A stretch of 64,000 bases of DNA. Source: an uncultured Clostridia bacterium. Lineage in GTDB: Bacteria; Bacillota; Clostridia; Oscillospirales; Ruminococcaceae. The DNA lies in the NCBI GenBank assembly GCA_947584375.1, contig CANPWL010000007.1, positions 30,179-94,178 on the forward strand. The letters are read 5' to 3'. Position numbers and translations under genes: made by a program. Below, one piece after another: positions 1-9,523 of the stretch; positions within the stretch are counted from its first letter, which is position 1; each line of letters starts with the position of its first letter. The notes below the pieces were generated by a model. The model was not told the DNA's origin, ran no database searches, and saw nothing but the letters and a program-made list of their open reading frames with translations.

Positions 1-3
1 GGA

Positions 4-822
4 ATGAGTTTATACGGCAGGATCAATGCGTCGATTATTAAATCGAAAAGCTATGATGTAACAATAGATAAGGAATGTAAAGCACAAAACAAACTGACTA
101 TCGCACTTGTTGCAGATATGCATTTAGGATATAGTATCGGACTTGAAATGATGCAGGATATGGTCAATAAAATTAACAATATGAATGCGGATGTCGTAGT
201 AATTGCGGGAGATATTTTCGATAATGACTATAATGCAATATATCAGCCTGAAAAAATTATTGATTGCCTTAAAGGAATTAAAAGCAAGTATGGTGTTTAT
301 GCTTGCTATGGAAATCATGATGTTGAGGAAAGCTTGCTGGTAGGTTTTACATTTAAGTCTATTTATGCTGCAAGTGGAAAGGAAATGGATAACTTTTTAA
401 AGAAAGCAGGTATAAAACTCCTGAGAGATGAAAGCGTTTTAATAAACGACAGCTTTTATCTTATCGGAAGGGTTGACTACTCAAAGCCCGGAAAAGAAGA
501 AAAACGGAAAATGCCTATTGAACTTGTGAATGGTTTAGATAAATCAAAACCTGTTATAGTAATTGACCATCAGCCAAGAGAACTACAAGAGCTTGCTGAT
601 GCCGGCGTCGACTTGGATCTATCGGGACATACTCACGACGGACAGATATTCCCGGGGAATTTGTTAATTGATTTTTTCTGGGAAAATGCCTGCGGCAAAA
701 TGCAGAAGGATAATATGACTTCGATCGTGACATCCGGCGTAGGACTTTTTGGACCGAATATGAGAACCTTCACTGACAGCGAGGTCGTAAAAATAAATGT
801 TAAATTCAATAGCACTGATTAG
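4..822 (+). CDS. Calcineurin-like metallophosphoesterase, probably 5'-truncated by the window edge
   Basis: Motifs VADMHLG, AGDIFDN, YGNHD, VIDHQP and DLSGHTHDGQ are typical of metallophosphoesterases. Confidence 0.85.
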   Translation: MSLYGRINASIIKSKSYDVTIDKECKAQNKLTIALVADMHLGYSIGLEMMQDMVNKINNMNADVVVIAGDIFDNDYNAIYQPEKIIDCLKGIKSKYGVYACYGNHDVEESLLVGFTFKSIYAASGKEMDNFLKKAGIKLLRDESVLINDSFYLIGRVDYSKPGKEEKRKMPIELVNGLDKSKPVIVIDHQPRELQELADAGVDLDLSGHTHDGQIFPGNLLIDFFWENACGKMQKDNMTSIVTSGVGLFGPNMRTFTDSEVVKINVKFNSTD

Positions 823-833
823 TAATATAGAAT

Positions 834-870
834 AAAGCCTTAACCTAGTTTATTTATGTTAAGGCTTTTA
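834..870 (+). terminator. Intrinsic terminator after the metallophosphoesterase
   Basis: AAAGCCTTAAC ... GTTAAGGCTTT stem followed by T-rich sequence. Confidence 0.7.
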
Positions 871-1096
871 TATTATATTCTGAATTTTAACTTGTGTTCA
901 TATATCGGTAATGTTACCGTTACTTACTAACTATTATAAATGTGAAAATAAAAAACGCATACAAAATCAGTACGCGAAATGCTTGCGGCGGCTCGCTGTA
1001 AAATAATTTTAGTATAGCACTTAATATAAACGCGTGAACAAGAGGAGCAATTCAATAGTAATTTTTGTACGCGAAATGCCTGCGGCGGCTCGCCGC

Positions 1097-1171
1097 TGGT
1101 CTGCCCAGCGAGAATTGAACTCACATCAAAGGAGTCGGAGTCCTTCATTTTATCCGTTAAACTATGGGCAG
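1097..1171 (-). tRNA. tRNA-Arg (anticodon CCG), 3' CCA encoded
   Basis: Reverse complement CTGCCCA TA GTTTAACGGATAAAAT G AAGGA CTCCGAC TCCTT TGAT GTGAG TTCAATT CTCGC TGGGCAG ACCA folds as a cloverleaf. Anticodon loop CTCCGAC gives CCG. Confidence 0.9.
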
Positions 1172-1217
1172 AAATTAATATCCACCGAATTTCTACCGTT
1201 TATCGGTGGATATATTT

Positions 1218-3146
1218 TTATCTTATTTTACTTCCGACAGGAATACTTTGGTCTGGGAAAATGACGCCGGCCGAGCCGTCAGGCATATCAGCGGCACAAA
1301 TCATTCCGTTTGACATTTCACCGCAGAGCTTTATAGGCTTTAAATTTGCAACAACAATAACCTTTTTACCTATCAAATCTTCAGGAGCATACCACTCTGA
1401 TATTCCCGAAACTACTTGTCGTCCGCCCCGTCCATCATCAAGCTGGAGCTTTAGCAGTTTTTTAGAACGCTTAACCTTTTCACATTCTAAAACCTCTGCA
1501 ACGATAAGCTCAACTTTGGAAAAATCATCAATAGTGATTTCAGGCAGCGTTTCAGCCTTCGGTTTTTCATCAGCAGGAGTGTTGTTTTTAATAATGTTGT
1601 TAAGCTCGTCAATTTCCTTTTCAACATCAATTCTAGGGAAGAGTACCTCGCCCGGATTTACTTCAACATCAAGAGGTAATACTCCGAACTTCTTTGCATT
1701 TTCATACGTTGCATAGTCTGACGCACCGATTTGTTCTAAAGCTTTTGGCATTGTTACAGGCATAAAGCAGGACAATAGCGTAGATGTAATTCGGATAGCC
1801 TCTAAAAGGTTGTATAAAACCGTTGCAAGTCTTGCTTTTTTTGATTCGTCTTTAGCGAGAATCCAAGGCGTTGTTTCGTCAATGTATTTGTTTGCCCTTG
1901 AAACGACATTGAAAATCTCTGCAAGCACATTGTTAAGTTCAGTCTTGTCCATTAGAGCGTCAGTCTTTTCACACAAGCTCTCGCACATTGAAATGAGTTC
2001 GTCGTCGAATTCTCCGCTTTCACGGTCTGTTATCAGCTTTTTTTCAAAGTATTTGTTTACCATTGCAACCGTTCTTGAAACTAAATTTCCGTAATCGTTT
2101 GCAAGGTCTGAATTAATACGGTTTATCATGATCTCATTTGAGAAAGAGCTGTCGGCACCGAGAGCCATTTCTCTTAAGATATGGTAGCGTATAGCGTCTG
2201 CACCGTAGCGTTCACCGAGAATGAACGGGTCAACCACATTTCCTAGAGATTTGCTCATCTTCTGTCCGTTAAACGTGATCCAACCGTGAACTGCCAGATG
2301 CTTTGGAAGCGGCTGTTCAAGAGCCATAAGCATAGCCGGCCATATAATTGCGTGGAATCTCATTATATCCTTAGCGACCATATGAACGTCTGCCGGCCAA
2401 AATTTGTCGTAATCGTTATATTCATCATTATAAAAGCCAAGAGCAGTAATATAGTTAGAAAGTGCGTCTATCCATACATAAACAACATGACCCTCGTCAA
2501 ATGTGACAGGTATTCCCCATTTGAATGTAGTTCTTGAAACGCATAGGTCTTCAAGTCCCGGCTTTATAAAATTATTTACCAGTTCAACAGCTCTGGATTT
2601 AGGTTGAAGATAGTCTGTTTCGGTAAGAAGCTTCTCAATCCTGTCAGCAAAAGGTGACATTTTAAAGAAGTAAGCTTCTTCTTTAGCCTCGGTTACTTCA
2701 CGTCCGCACTCGGGACATTTACCGTCAACAAGCTGTGAATCAGTCCAAAAGCTCTCACAGGGAGTACAGTATTTTCCGCTGTATTCGCCCTTGTAGATAT
2801 AGCCTCTATCATAAAGCTCTTTAAAAATTTTCTGAACGCTTTTGATGTGATAATCATCGGTAGTTCTGATATATCTGTCATAGTCAATATTCATATATTT
2901 CCAGAGTTTTTTGAATACCTTTACTATTTCGTCAACATATTCTTTAGGAGTAACGCCTTTTTCTGCGGCCTTTTGTTCAATTTTAAGACCGTGTTCATCC
3001 GTTCCTGTCAGAAACATTACGTCTCTGCCCTGCATTCGTCTGTAACGTGCAATAGAATCGCACGCAACTGTTGTATAGCAATGACCGATATGCGGATTGC
3101 CGGACGGATAATAAATAGGTGTTGTAATATAATATGGCTTTGACAT
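1218..3146 (-). CDS. metG: Methionyl-tRNA synthetase
   Basis: YYITTPIYYPSGNPHIGHCYTT N-terminus, KMSKSLGN motif, C-terminal tRNA-binding domain. Confidence 0.97.
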   Translation of the reverse strand: MSKPYYITTPIYYPSGNPHIGHCYTTVACDSIARYRRMQGRDVMFLTGTDEHGLKIEQKAAEKGVTPKEYVDEIVKVFKKLWKYMNIDYDRYIRTTDDYHIKSVQKIFKELYDRGYIYKGEYSGKYCTPCESFWTDSQLVDGKCPECGREVTEAKEEAYFFKMSPFADRIEKLLTETDYLQPKSRAVELVNNFIKPGLEDLCVSRTTFKWGIPVTFDEGHVVYVWIDALSNYITALGFYNDEYNDYDKFWPADVHMVAKDIMRFHAIIWPAMLMALEQPLPKHLAVHGWITFNGQKMSKSLGNVVDPFILGERYGADAIRYHILREMALGADSSFSNEIMINRINSDLANDYGNLVSRTVAMVNKYFEKKLITDRESGEFDDELISMCESLCEKTDALMDKTELNNVLAEIFNVVSRANKYIDETTPWILAKDESKKARLATVLYNLLEAIRITSTLLSCFMPVTMPKALEQIGASDYATYENAKKFGVLPLDVEVNPGEVLFPRIDVEKEIDELNNIIKNNTPADEKPKAETLPEITIDDFSKVELIVAEVLECEKVKRSKKLLKLQLDDGRGGRQVVSGISEWYAPEDLIGKKVIVVANLKPIKLCGEMSNGMICAADMPDGSAGVIFPDQSIPVGSKIR

Positions 3147-3593
3147 ATTATCTTCCTCCTTCTTAGAATTTATTTGATATACAAGTTATTATATAACATT
3201 TATTCGGTAAAATCAAGTGAAAAGCTAATGTTGAACATTGATTAAGACAAAAAATATGCAGCACCTATTGGCACTGCAACAAAATAAAAAAACTATGTGT
3301 AGAACAAAAGAAAGGAGACAACAAAACGAATGTTAATTTAAAATATAAATTAACATCATCTGTATTATATTACATGAAGTAAAATAAGTCAAGCGAATAT
3401 CCGATTTTTAACCAAATTGTATTTTATTTTGTAACCTTTTGGGGTGAAAATGTAATTAAATATGATTATATTACAAAAGTGTTTCTTTTCAAAGAAAAAA
3501 GAGAGCTTAATTTAATGTTAATCGCAATATGCAAACTCATATAAATTGCAAAAAACATTTTAAGCTCTCTTTTGTCCTTTCAAAAAAGATTCC

Positions 3594-3812
3594 TTAGCGG
3601 CTTCCGTGAGCTTCGGCAAGAGGACTTTCTCTTTTGAAAAATAACGATATGCACCATAGTGCCGAAATTGCAACAAGTGCATATACAATTCTGCTGATAA
3701 CTGCGGCAGAGCCTCCGAAAAGGAAAGCTACAAGGTCAAACTGAAAGACTGCTATAAGTCCCCAGTTGATACCGCCTATGATCAACAGAAGCATAGCGAT
3801 TTTATCTAACAT
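3594..3812 (-). CDS. DUF378-family small membrane protein
   Basis: MLDKIAMLLLIIGGINWGLIAVFQFDLVAFLFGG pattern. Start moved to the internal Met that follows an aaaggaggtg RBS. Confidence 0.8.
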   Translation of the reverse strand: MLDKIAMLLLIIGGINWGLIAVFQFDLVAFLFGGSAAVISRIVYALVAISALWCISLFFKRESPLAEAHGSR

Positions 3813-4012
3813 AATAAAACACCTCCGACACAAAACTGTTTAATGTTTTGTGTGTAATCTTATTATGTCTTTTAAAACTCTAAATATTCATTTATAATAA
3901 AAATTTTTGAACATATATTAAATACAATAGACAAAAAATCTTATATATGATATAATTACATAGATTTGCGATCAATTTTGATTTTAAACTATTTATAAAA
4001 GGAGAGAAAGTA

Positions 4013-5026
4013 TTGTCGACAGCAGAAAAAATACTTTTTAAAAATCAGGAATGTGTAATGCTTAGAGCCGACAGATACACAGCAATTGTTGCCAATCAAA
4101 CGGGTTCAAGCGTTTTAAGGCTGCGTGATGAAGAATTAAAGGTCGAGGTTTTCAGATATAAGGACGATGTAACTATGGAAACAATTGACCAAGCCCGAGA
4201 AATTTGGGGGCTTCCCACCCTTTATTTGCCAAACAGATTTGACGGCGGAGTTTTAAGAACTTCTGACGCTGTTTATAATCTTCCGATTAACGAGATCGAA
4301 TTCAACAATTATCTTCACGGATTTGTTCAAAATCGTGTTCATAAAATAAAAGAACTTTATGCCGACAAGGAAAATGATACGGCGGTCTTGGTGACTTGTT
4401 ATGATTATGATGAAAACGACGAGTTCTTTAAATTTTTACCGCTGAAATTTAAAATTTCATACACCTTTACTCTTTCAAAGGACGGGCTTAAACAGGAAAT
4501 AAAGCTGACAAGCTTAGCTGAAAAGATGCTGCCTGTATCTATTTGCACCCATACCTGTATTAATGCTCCTTTCTGTGACGGAGGAAATGAGGCGGATATG
4601 GTTTTGTCTGTGCCTGTTGAAAAGAAGTGCGAACTTGATGAGAGAAATCTTCCGACTGAAAAACTGACAGGGCTTTCAGATTGGGATAAAGAATACAAAA
4701 ACGGGGTTAAAATGCCCACCTTGCAGGACATTTCAAACGATATGTATACAGCTTGTATGAACAAGCTTGACGGTGAGGACTTTTACGGATGTTATATGAC
4801 AGACATAAAAAAGGGTATTCAGATTTGTAACGAGGTCTCTAAGGAGTTTAAGTTCTGGAACATATGGAATGACAAGGGTAATAAGGGGTATTTCTGTCCT
4901 GAACCGATGACAGCTATGATAAATGCTCCTAATCTTTCGCTTGAGTGTGAGATAAGCGGTTATACAGAGCTTTCTAAGGGTGAAACCTTTTCATGCTGGC
5001 AGAGGTTTTTCACAAAAAGGTGTTAA
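4013..5026 (+). CDS. Aldose 1-epimerase-like protein (galactose mutarotase fold)
   Basis: Mutarotase-like sequence (NYLHGFVQNR, LKQEIKLTS, HTCINAPF). TTG start after a ggagag RBS. Confidence 0.7.
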   Translation: MSTAEKILFKNQECVMLRADRYTAIVANQTGSSVLRLRDEELKVEVFRYKDDVTMETIDQAREIWGLPTLYLPNRFDGGVLRTSDAVYNLPINEIEFNNYLHGFVQNRVHKIKELYADKENDTAVLVTCYDYDENDEFFKFLPLKFKISYTFTLSKDGLKQEIKLTSLAEKMLPVSICTHTCINAPFCDGGNEADMVLSVPVEKKCELDERNLPTEKLTGLSDWDKEYKNGVKMPTLQDISNDMYTACMNKLDGEDFYGCYMTDIKKGIQICNEVSKEFKFWNIWNDKGNKGYFCPEPMTAMINAPNLSLECEISGYTELSKGETFSCWQRFFTKRC

Positions 5027-5152
5027 TAATCATATAAGAATTAAAGGCAATAACAGTAAGATTTGTTATGCCTGAAAAATATATGTTATATGGGATAATA
5101 TTTAATAAGGAAATTAGCGTGAACAGATTTTCACGCAGGAATGGTGACTATT

Positions 5153-7630
5153 ATGAAGTATGGATATTTTGATGATGAAAAAAAGGAATATGTGATAAAT
5201 AATCCGAAAACTCCGTATCCTTGGATAAATTATTTAGGCTCACAGGAGTTCTTTTCACTTATTTCAAATACGGCAGGCGGATATAGTTTTTTCAAGGACG
5301 CACGTTTGAGAAGAATAACAAGATACCGCTATAACAATGCTCCAATAGATATGGGCGGAAAGTATTTCTATATAAATGATGGAGAATGCGTATGGTCGCC
5401 GGGATGGTCGCCTGTTAAAGCAGAGCTTGACAGTTACACCTGCCGTCACGGTATGGGATATACCATTATAAAAGGTGAGAAAAACGGGATCAGTGCTGAG
5501 GTAACATTTTTTGTTCCACTTAATTTCAGAGGAGAGGTTCAGAAGGTTACTTTAGAGAATACTTCAGACAAGCCTAAGACCTTTAAGCTGTTTTCTTTTG
5601 TTGAGTGGTGCTTATGGAACGCTCAGGACGACGGAGAGAATTTTCAGAGGAATTTCAACACAGGCGAGGTTGACATAGAGCGCTCAACGATTTTTCATAT
5701 CACAGAATATAAAGAACGCAGGGATCATTTTGCGTTCTATACTGTAAATTGTGATATCGACGGATTTGACACAGACAGAGAGAGCTTTATGGGACTTTAT
5801 AACGGATTCGGGAACCCTAAGACCGTTATGGAAGGCAAGCCTAATAATTCGGTTGCCGACGGTTGGTCGCCGGTTGCTTCGCATTGTATTGTAATTACTT
5901 TAAATCCGAATGAAAAACGGGATTTGATTTTCCTTCTCGGATATGTTGAAAACACTGATAATGACAAGTGGAATGATGACGGTTCTATAAATAAATCTAA
6001 GGCTTATGAAATGATAAAATCTATGAATAATATTGAAAAAGCTGATAATGCATTAGCAGAGCTTAAAGACTATTGGGATAAGCTGCTTTCTAAGTATACA
6101 GTTAAAACCGGTGATGAAAAGCTTAACAGAATGGTGAACATTTGGAATCAGTATCAGTGTATGGTTACATTTAATCTAAGCCGTTCAGCGTCATATTTTG
6201 AAAGCGGTATCGGCAGAGGAATGGGCTTTAGGGATTCAAATCAGGATTTGCTTGGCTTTGTTCATCAGATTCCAGAAAGAGCAAGAGAAAGAATTTTAGA
6301 TCTTGCTGCCACTCAGCTTCCTGACGGCGGATGCTATCATCAATATCAGCCTCTTACCAAAAAGGGTAACAATGAGATAGGCGGTGACTTTTCAGACGAT
6401 CCGCTGTGGATGATACTTTCTACTGCACAGTATATTAAAGAAACAGGAGATTATTCGATCCTTGATGAAATGGTTCCTTATGACAATGATGAATCTAAAT
6501 CGCAAAGAATGATGCATCATCTTCATCAATCGTTCTACCACGTGGTTAATAATGTGGGACCTCACGGATTGCCGCTTATAGGCAGAGCCGATTGGAACGA
6601 CTGTTTGAATTTGAATTGTTTTTCAAGCACTCCGGGCGAGAGCTTTCAGACTTCTACCTCGAAAGACGGAAAGGTTGCGGAGTCTGTTATGGTTGCGGCA
6701 ATGTTTACGTTTATAGGTCCTGAGTATGTAAAGCTTTGCGAATATAAGGGACTTGAATCAGAGGTTGAAAAGGCTCAGAAGGCTATCAATGAAATGAAAG
6801 AGAATATCATCAAGCATGGCTTTGACGGAGAGTGGTTTTTGAGAGCTTATGACGACTGCGGAAATAAGGTAGGTTCTAAAGAATGTGAGGAGGGTAAAAT
6901 CTTTATCGAGCCACAGGGCTTTTGTGTGATGAGCGGGATAGGCAAGGAAGAGGGTCTTGATATAAAGACGCTTGACAGCGTAAAGAAATACCTTGATACT
7001 AAGTATGGTCTTGTTTTGAATAACCCTGCGTTTACTAAATACTATATCGAATACGGCGAGATCTCCACATATCCTGCCGGATATAAAGAAAATGCAGGTA
7101 TATTCTGTCACAATAATGCGTGGATAATCTGCGCTGAGGCGTTCTTAGGGCGTGGAAATCAGGCTTTTGAATACTATTCAAAGATTGCCCCCGCATACCT
7201 TGAGGATATATCTGAAATTCACAGAACCGAGCCTTATGTTTATGCTCAGATGATAGCAGGAAAGGATGCAAAGCGACACGGCGAGGCGAAAAACAGTTGG
7301 CTTACAGGTACAGCTGCTTGGAACTTTGTTGCAGTTTCACAGTATATCTTAGGAATTATCCCTGATTATTCGGGACTTAAGATTGATCCGTCAATTCCAA
7401 GCGAATGGGACGGTTTTGAAGTATCAAGGGAATTCAGGGGAACAAGATATAATATTACTTTTAGAAACCCTGATAATGTTTCTAAGGGAATTAAAAGTAT
7501 CATTGTTGATGGTAAACATATTGACGGAAATGTTCTTCCTATGTTTGAAAGCGGAACAGAACACACTGTCGAGGTTACAATGGGCAAAAAAGGATTCTTT
7601 GATAAGATTAAAGAAGAAATAGCAAAATAA
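5153..7630 (+). CDS. GH94-family glycosyltransferase/phosphorylase (cellobiose phosphorylase-like)
   Basis: [30 protein letters not shown]-terminus, [18 protein letters not shown] and RADWNDCLN motifs. Confidence 0.9.
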   Translation: MKYGYFDDEKKEYVINNPKTPYPWINYLGSQEFFSLISNTAGGYSFFKDARLRRITRYRYNNAPIDMGGKYFYINDGECVWSPGWSPVKAELDSYTCRHGMGYTIIKGEKNGISAEVTFFVPLNFRGEVQKVTLENTSDKPKTFKLFSFVEWCLWNAQDDGENFQRNFNTGEVDIERSTIFHITEYKERRDHFAFYTVNCDIDGFDTDRESFMGLYNGFGNPKTVMEGKPNNSVADGWSPVASHCIVITLNPNEKRDLIFLLGYVENTDNDKWNDDGSINKSKAYEMIKSMNNIEKADNALAELKDYWDKLLSKYTVKTGDEKLNRMVNIWNQYQCMVTFNLSRSASYFESGIGRGMGFRDSNQDLLGFVHQIPERARERILDLAATQLPDGGCYHQYQPLTKKGNNEIGGDFSDDPLWMILSTAQYIKETGDYSILDEMVPYDNDESKSQRMMHHLHQSFYHVVNNVGPHGLPLIGRADWNDCLNLNCFSSTPGESFQTSTSKDGKVAESVMVAAMFTFIGPEYVKLCEYKGLESEVEKAQKAINEMKENIIKHGFDGEWFLRAYDDCGNKVGSKECEEGKIFIEPQGFCVMSGIGKEEGLDIKTLDSVKKYLDTKYGLVLNNPAFTKYYIEYGEISTYPAGYKENAGIFCHNNAWIICAEAFLGRGNQAFEYYSKIAPAYLEDISEIHRTEPYVYAQMIAGKDAKRHGEAKNSWLTGTAAWNFVAVSQYILGIIPDYSGLKIDPSIPSEWDGFEVSREFRGTRYNITFRNPDNVSKGIKSIIVDGKHIDGNVLPMFESGTEHTVEVTMGKKGFFDKIKEEIAK

Positions 7631-7660
7631 AAAAACATTGAAAACCAGAATAATTATAAA

Positions 7661-7694
7661 AACAGATGCAAAGTATAACTGCATCTGTTTTTTA
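7661..7694 (+). terminator. Intrinsic terminator after the GH94 gene
   Basis: ACAGATGCA aagtataac TGCATCTGT followed by TTTTTT. Confidence 0.8.
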
Positions 7695-7780
7695 TGTAAA
7701 TTAACTTGATAATAAAGACTGAATATGTTATCATTATAATGAATAATTGTATAAAAATGATGTGATATAAGGAGTTATTA

Positions 7781-9385
7781 ATGATTACAGTATCTAATGT
7801 AAGTTTACAGTTTGGCGGACAAATGCTTTTTAAGGATGTAGATCTAAAGTTTACAAACGGAAACTGTTATGGAATAATCGGTGCAAACGGTGCAGGAAAA
7901 TCAACATTTTTGAAAATTCTCTGCGGAGAAATTGAACCAACGACCGGAGAGGTCATTATTCCGAAAGATATAAGGCTGTCCGTACTTAAGCAGGATCATT
8001 TTGCTTTTGACGAGTATACAGTGTTGGATACTGTTATAATGGGGAACGAACGTCTTTATGAAATAATGAAGCAAAAGGATGAGCTTTATGCTAAGGATGA
8101 TTTTTCAGAGGCAGACGGTGATTTGGCGGCAGAGTTGGAGGGCGAATTTGCTGAGCTTAACGGTTGGGAGGCTGAAAGCGACGCCTCAAAGCTGATTCAG
8201 GGTCTTGGATTATCTGAAGATCTTTTGTATGCACAAATGTCGTCCTTGTCGGGTAATGATAAGGTTAAAATTCTTTTGGCACAGGCTCTTTTCGGAAACC
8301 CGGATGTTATACTTCTTGACGAACCTACTAACCACTTGGATATAGACGCTATACGTTGGCTGGAGGACTTTTTAGCTGAGTATTTCGGTACGGTTTTAGT
8401 TGTATCTCATGACAGGCATTTTTTAAACAATGTTTGCACACATATAGTCGATATTGATTATACCAAAATAAAGATGTATGTCGGAAACTACGAGTTTTGG
8501 TATGAATCAAGCCAGTTAATGCAGAGAATGATTAAACAGCAGAATAAAAAGGCTGAAGAAAAGATAAAAGAACTTCAGGAGTTTATTGCACGTTTTTCTG
8601 CTAATAAGTCAAAATCAAAGCAGGCTACTTCACGAAGAAAGCTGTTAGACAAGCTGACTGTTGAGGAGATGCCTGCGTCGTCGAGAAAATATCCGTATAT
8701 CGGATTTAACATGGACAGAGAGCTTGGCAAAGAAGTTCTTTCGGTAAACGGCATTTCAAAAACAGTTGATGGTGAAAAGCTTTTTAATAATATAAGCTTT
8801 ACGGTAGGCAGGGAAGATAAAATTGCTGTAATAGGCGAATCCGAGCAGGCTATTACAATGCTTTTTAAAATTATAATGGAAGAGGAAATTCCTGATGAGG
8901 GAGATTTCAAGTGGGGAATTTCGACTTCTGTATCTTATTTTCCTAAGGATAATTCATCTTTCTTTGAAGGAAAGAGTATGTCAATAATAGATTGGATAAG
9001 ACAGTATTCCGAAACTGATGAAACGGAAACATATCTAAGAGGATTTTTAGGTAAAATGCTATTTTCAGGTGATGAGGTTTATAAGTCGGTGGAAGTGCTT
9101 TCGGGAGGAGAAAAGGTAAGATGTATGTTCTCGAGGATGATGCTGTTCGGCTCAAATGTTTTGATACTTGACCAGCCTACTAATCATCTTGATCTGGAGA
9201 GTATTACTGCTGTAAATAATGGATTGTCCGATTTTAAGGGCGTTGTAATTTTTGCGTCTCATGATCATGAAATAATGCAGACCGTTGCAAACAGAATTAT
9301 CGAGATTACTCCTGACGGAATTATAGACCGTCAGGGAACATATGAGGAGTTTTTAGAATTTAAGAAAAGCTATAATGTAAAATAA
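7781..9385 (+). CDS. ABC-F family ATPase (YkpA/YbiT-like)
   Basis: Two ABC domains; GANGAGKSTF and LLDEPTNHLD in domain 1; LSGGEKVR and ILDQPTNHLD in domain 2; no transmembrane segments. Confidence 0.9.
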   Translation: MITVSNVSLQFGGQMLFKDVDLKFTNGNCYGIIGANGAGKSTFLKILCGEIEPTTGEVIIPKDIRLSVLKQDHFAFDEYTVLDTVIMGNERLYEIMKQKDELYAKDDFSEADGDLAAELEGEFAELNGWEAESDASKLIQGLGLSEDLLYAQMSSLSGNDKVKILLAQALFGNPDVILLDEPTNHLDIDAIRWLEDFLAEYFGTVLVVSHDRHFLNNVCTHIVDIDYTKIKMYVGNYEFWYESSQLMQRMIKQQNKKAEEKIKELQEFIARFSANKSKSKQATSRRKLLDKLTVEEMPASSRKYPYIGFNMDRELGKEVLSVNGISKTVDGEKLFNNISFTVGREDKIAVIGESEQAITMLFKIIMEEEIPDEGDFKWGISTSVSYFPKDNSSFFEGKSMSIIDWIRQYSETDETETYLRGFLGKMLFSGDEVYKSVEVLSGGEKVRCMFSRMMLFGSNVLILDQPTNHLDLESITAVNNGLSDFKGVVIFASHDHEIMQTVANRIIEITPDGIIDRQGTYEEFLEFKKSYNVK

Positions 9386-9523
9386 AAACCTTGTAAAAAT
9401 GTATGTTTAAGAATATTTTTGTAAAATCGAAGTGTTTTTTTAATCATTATAAGGTTGCCTTTATAGGCTATACAATAAGCTGGGGTATTATTTAACAAAT
9501 CTGTTGCTATGGGAGGGGTCAAC

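Noticed and set aside
1261-1716. Plus-strand ORF (151 aa) within metG
   Set aside because: Ser/Thr-rich antisense artefact of a well-supported metG reading frame; no RBS or family signal.
3497-3573. Inverted repeat AAAAGAGAGCTTA ... TAAGCTCTCTTTT considered as a mobile-element end
   Set aside because: Only a single pair with a ~50-nt loop, no transposase and no target duplication; more likely a terminator for the DUF378 gene.
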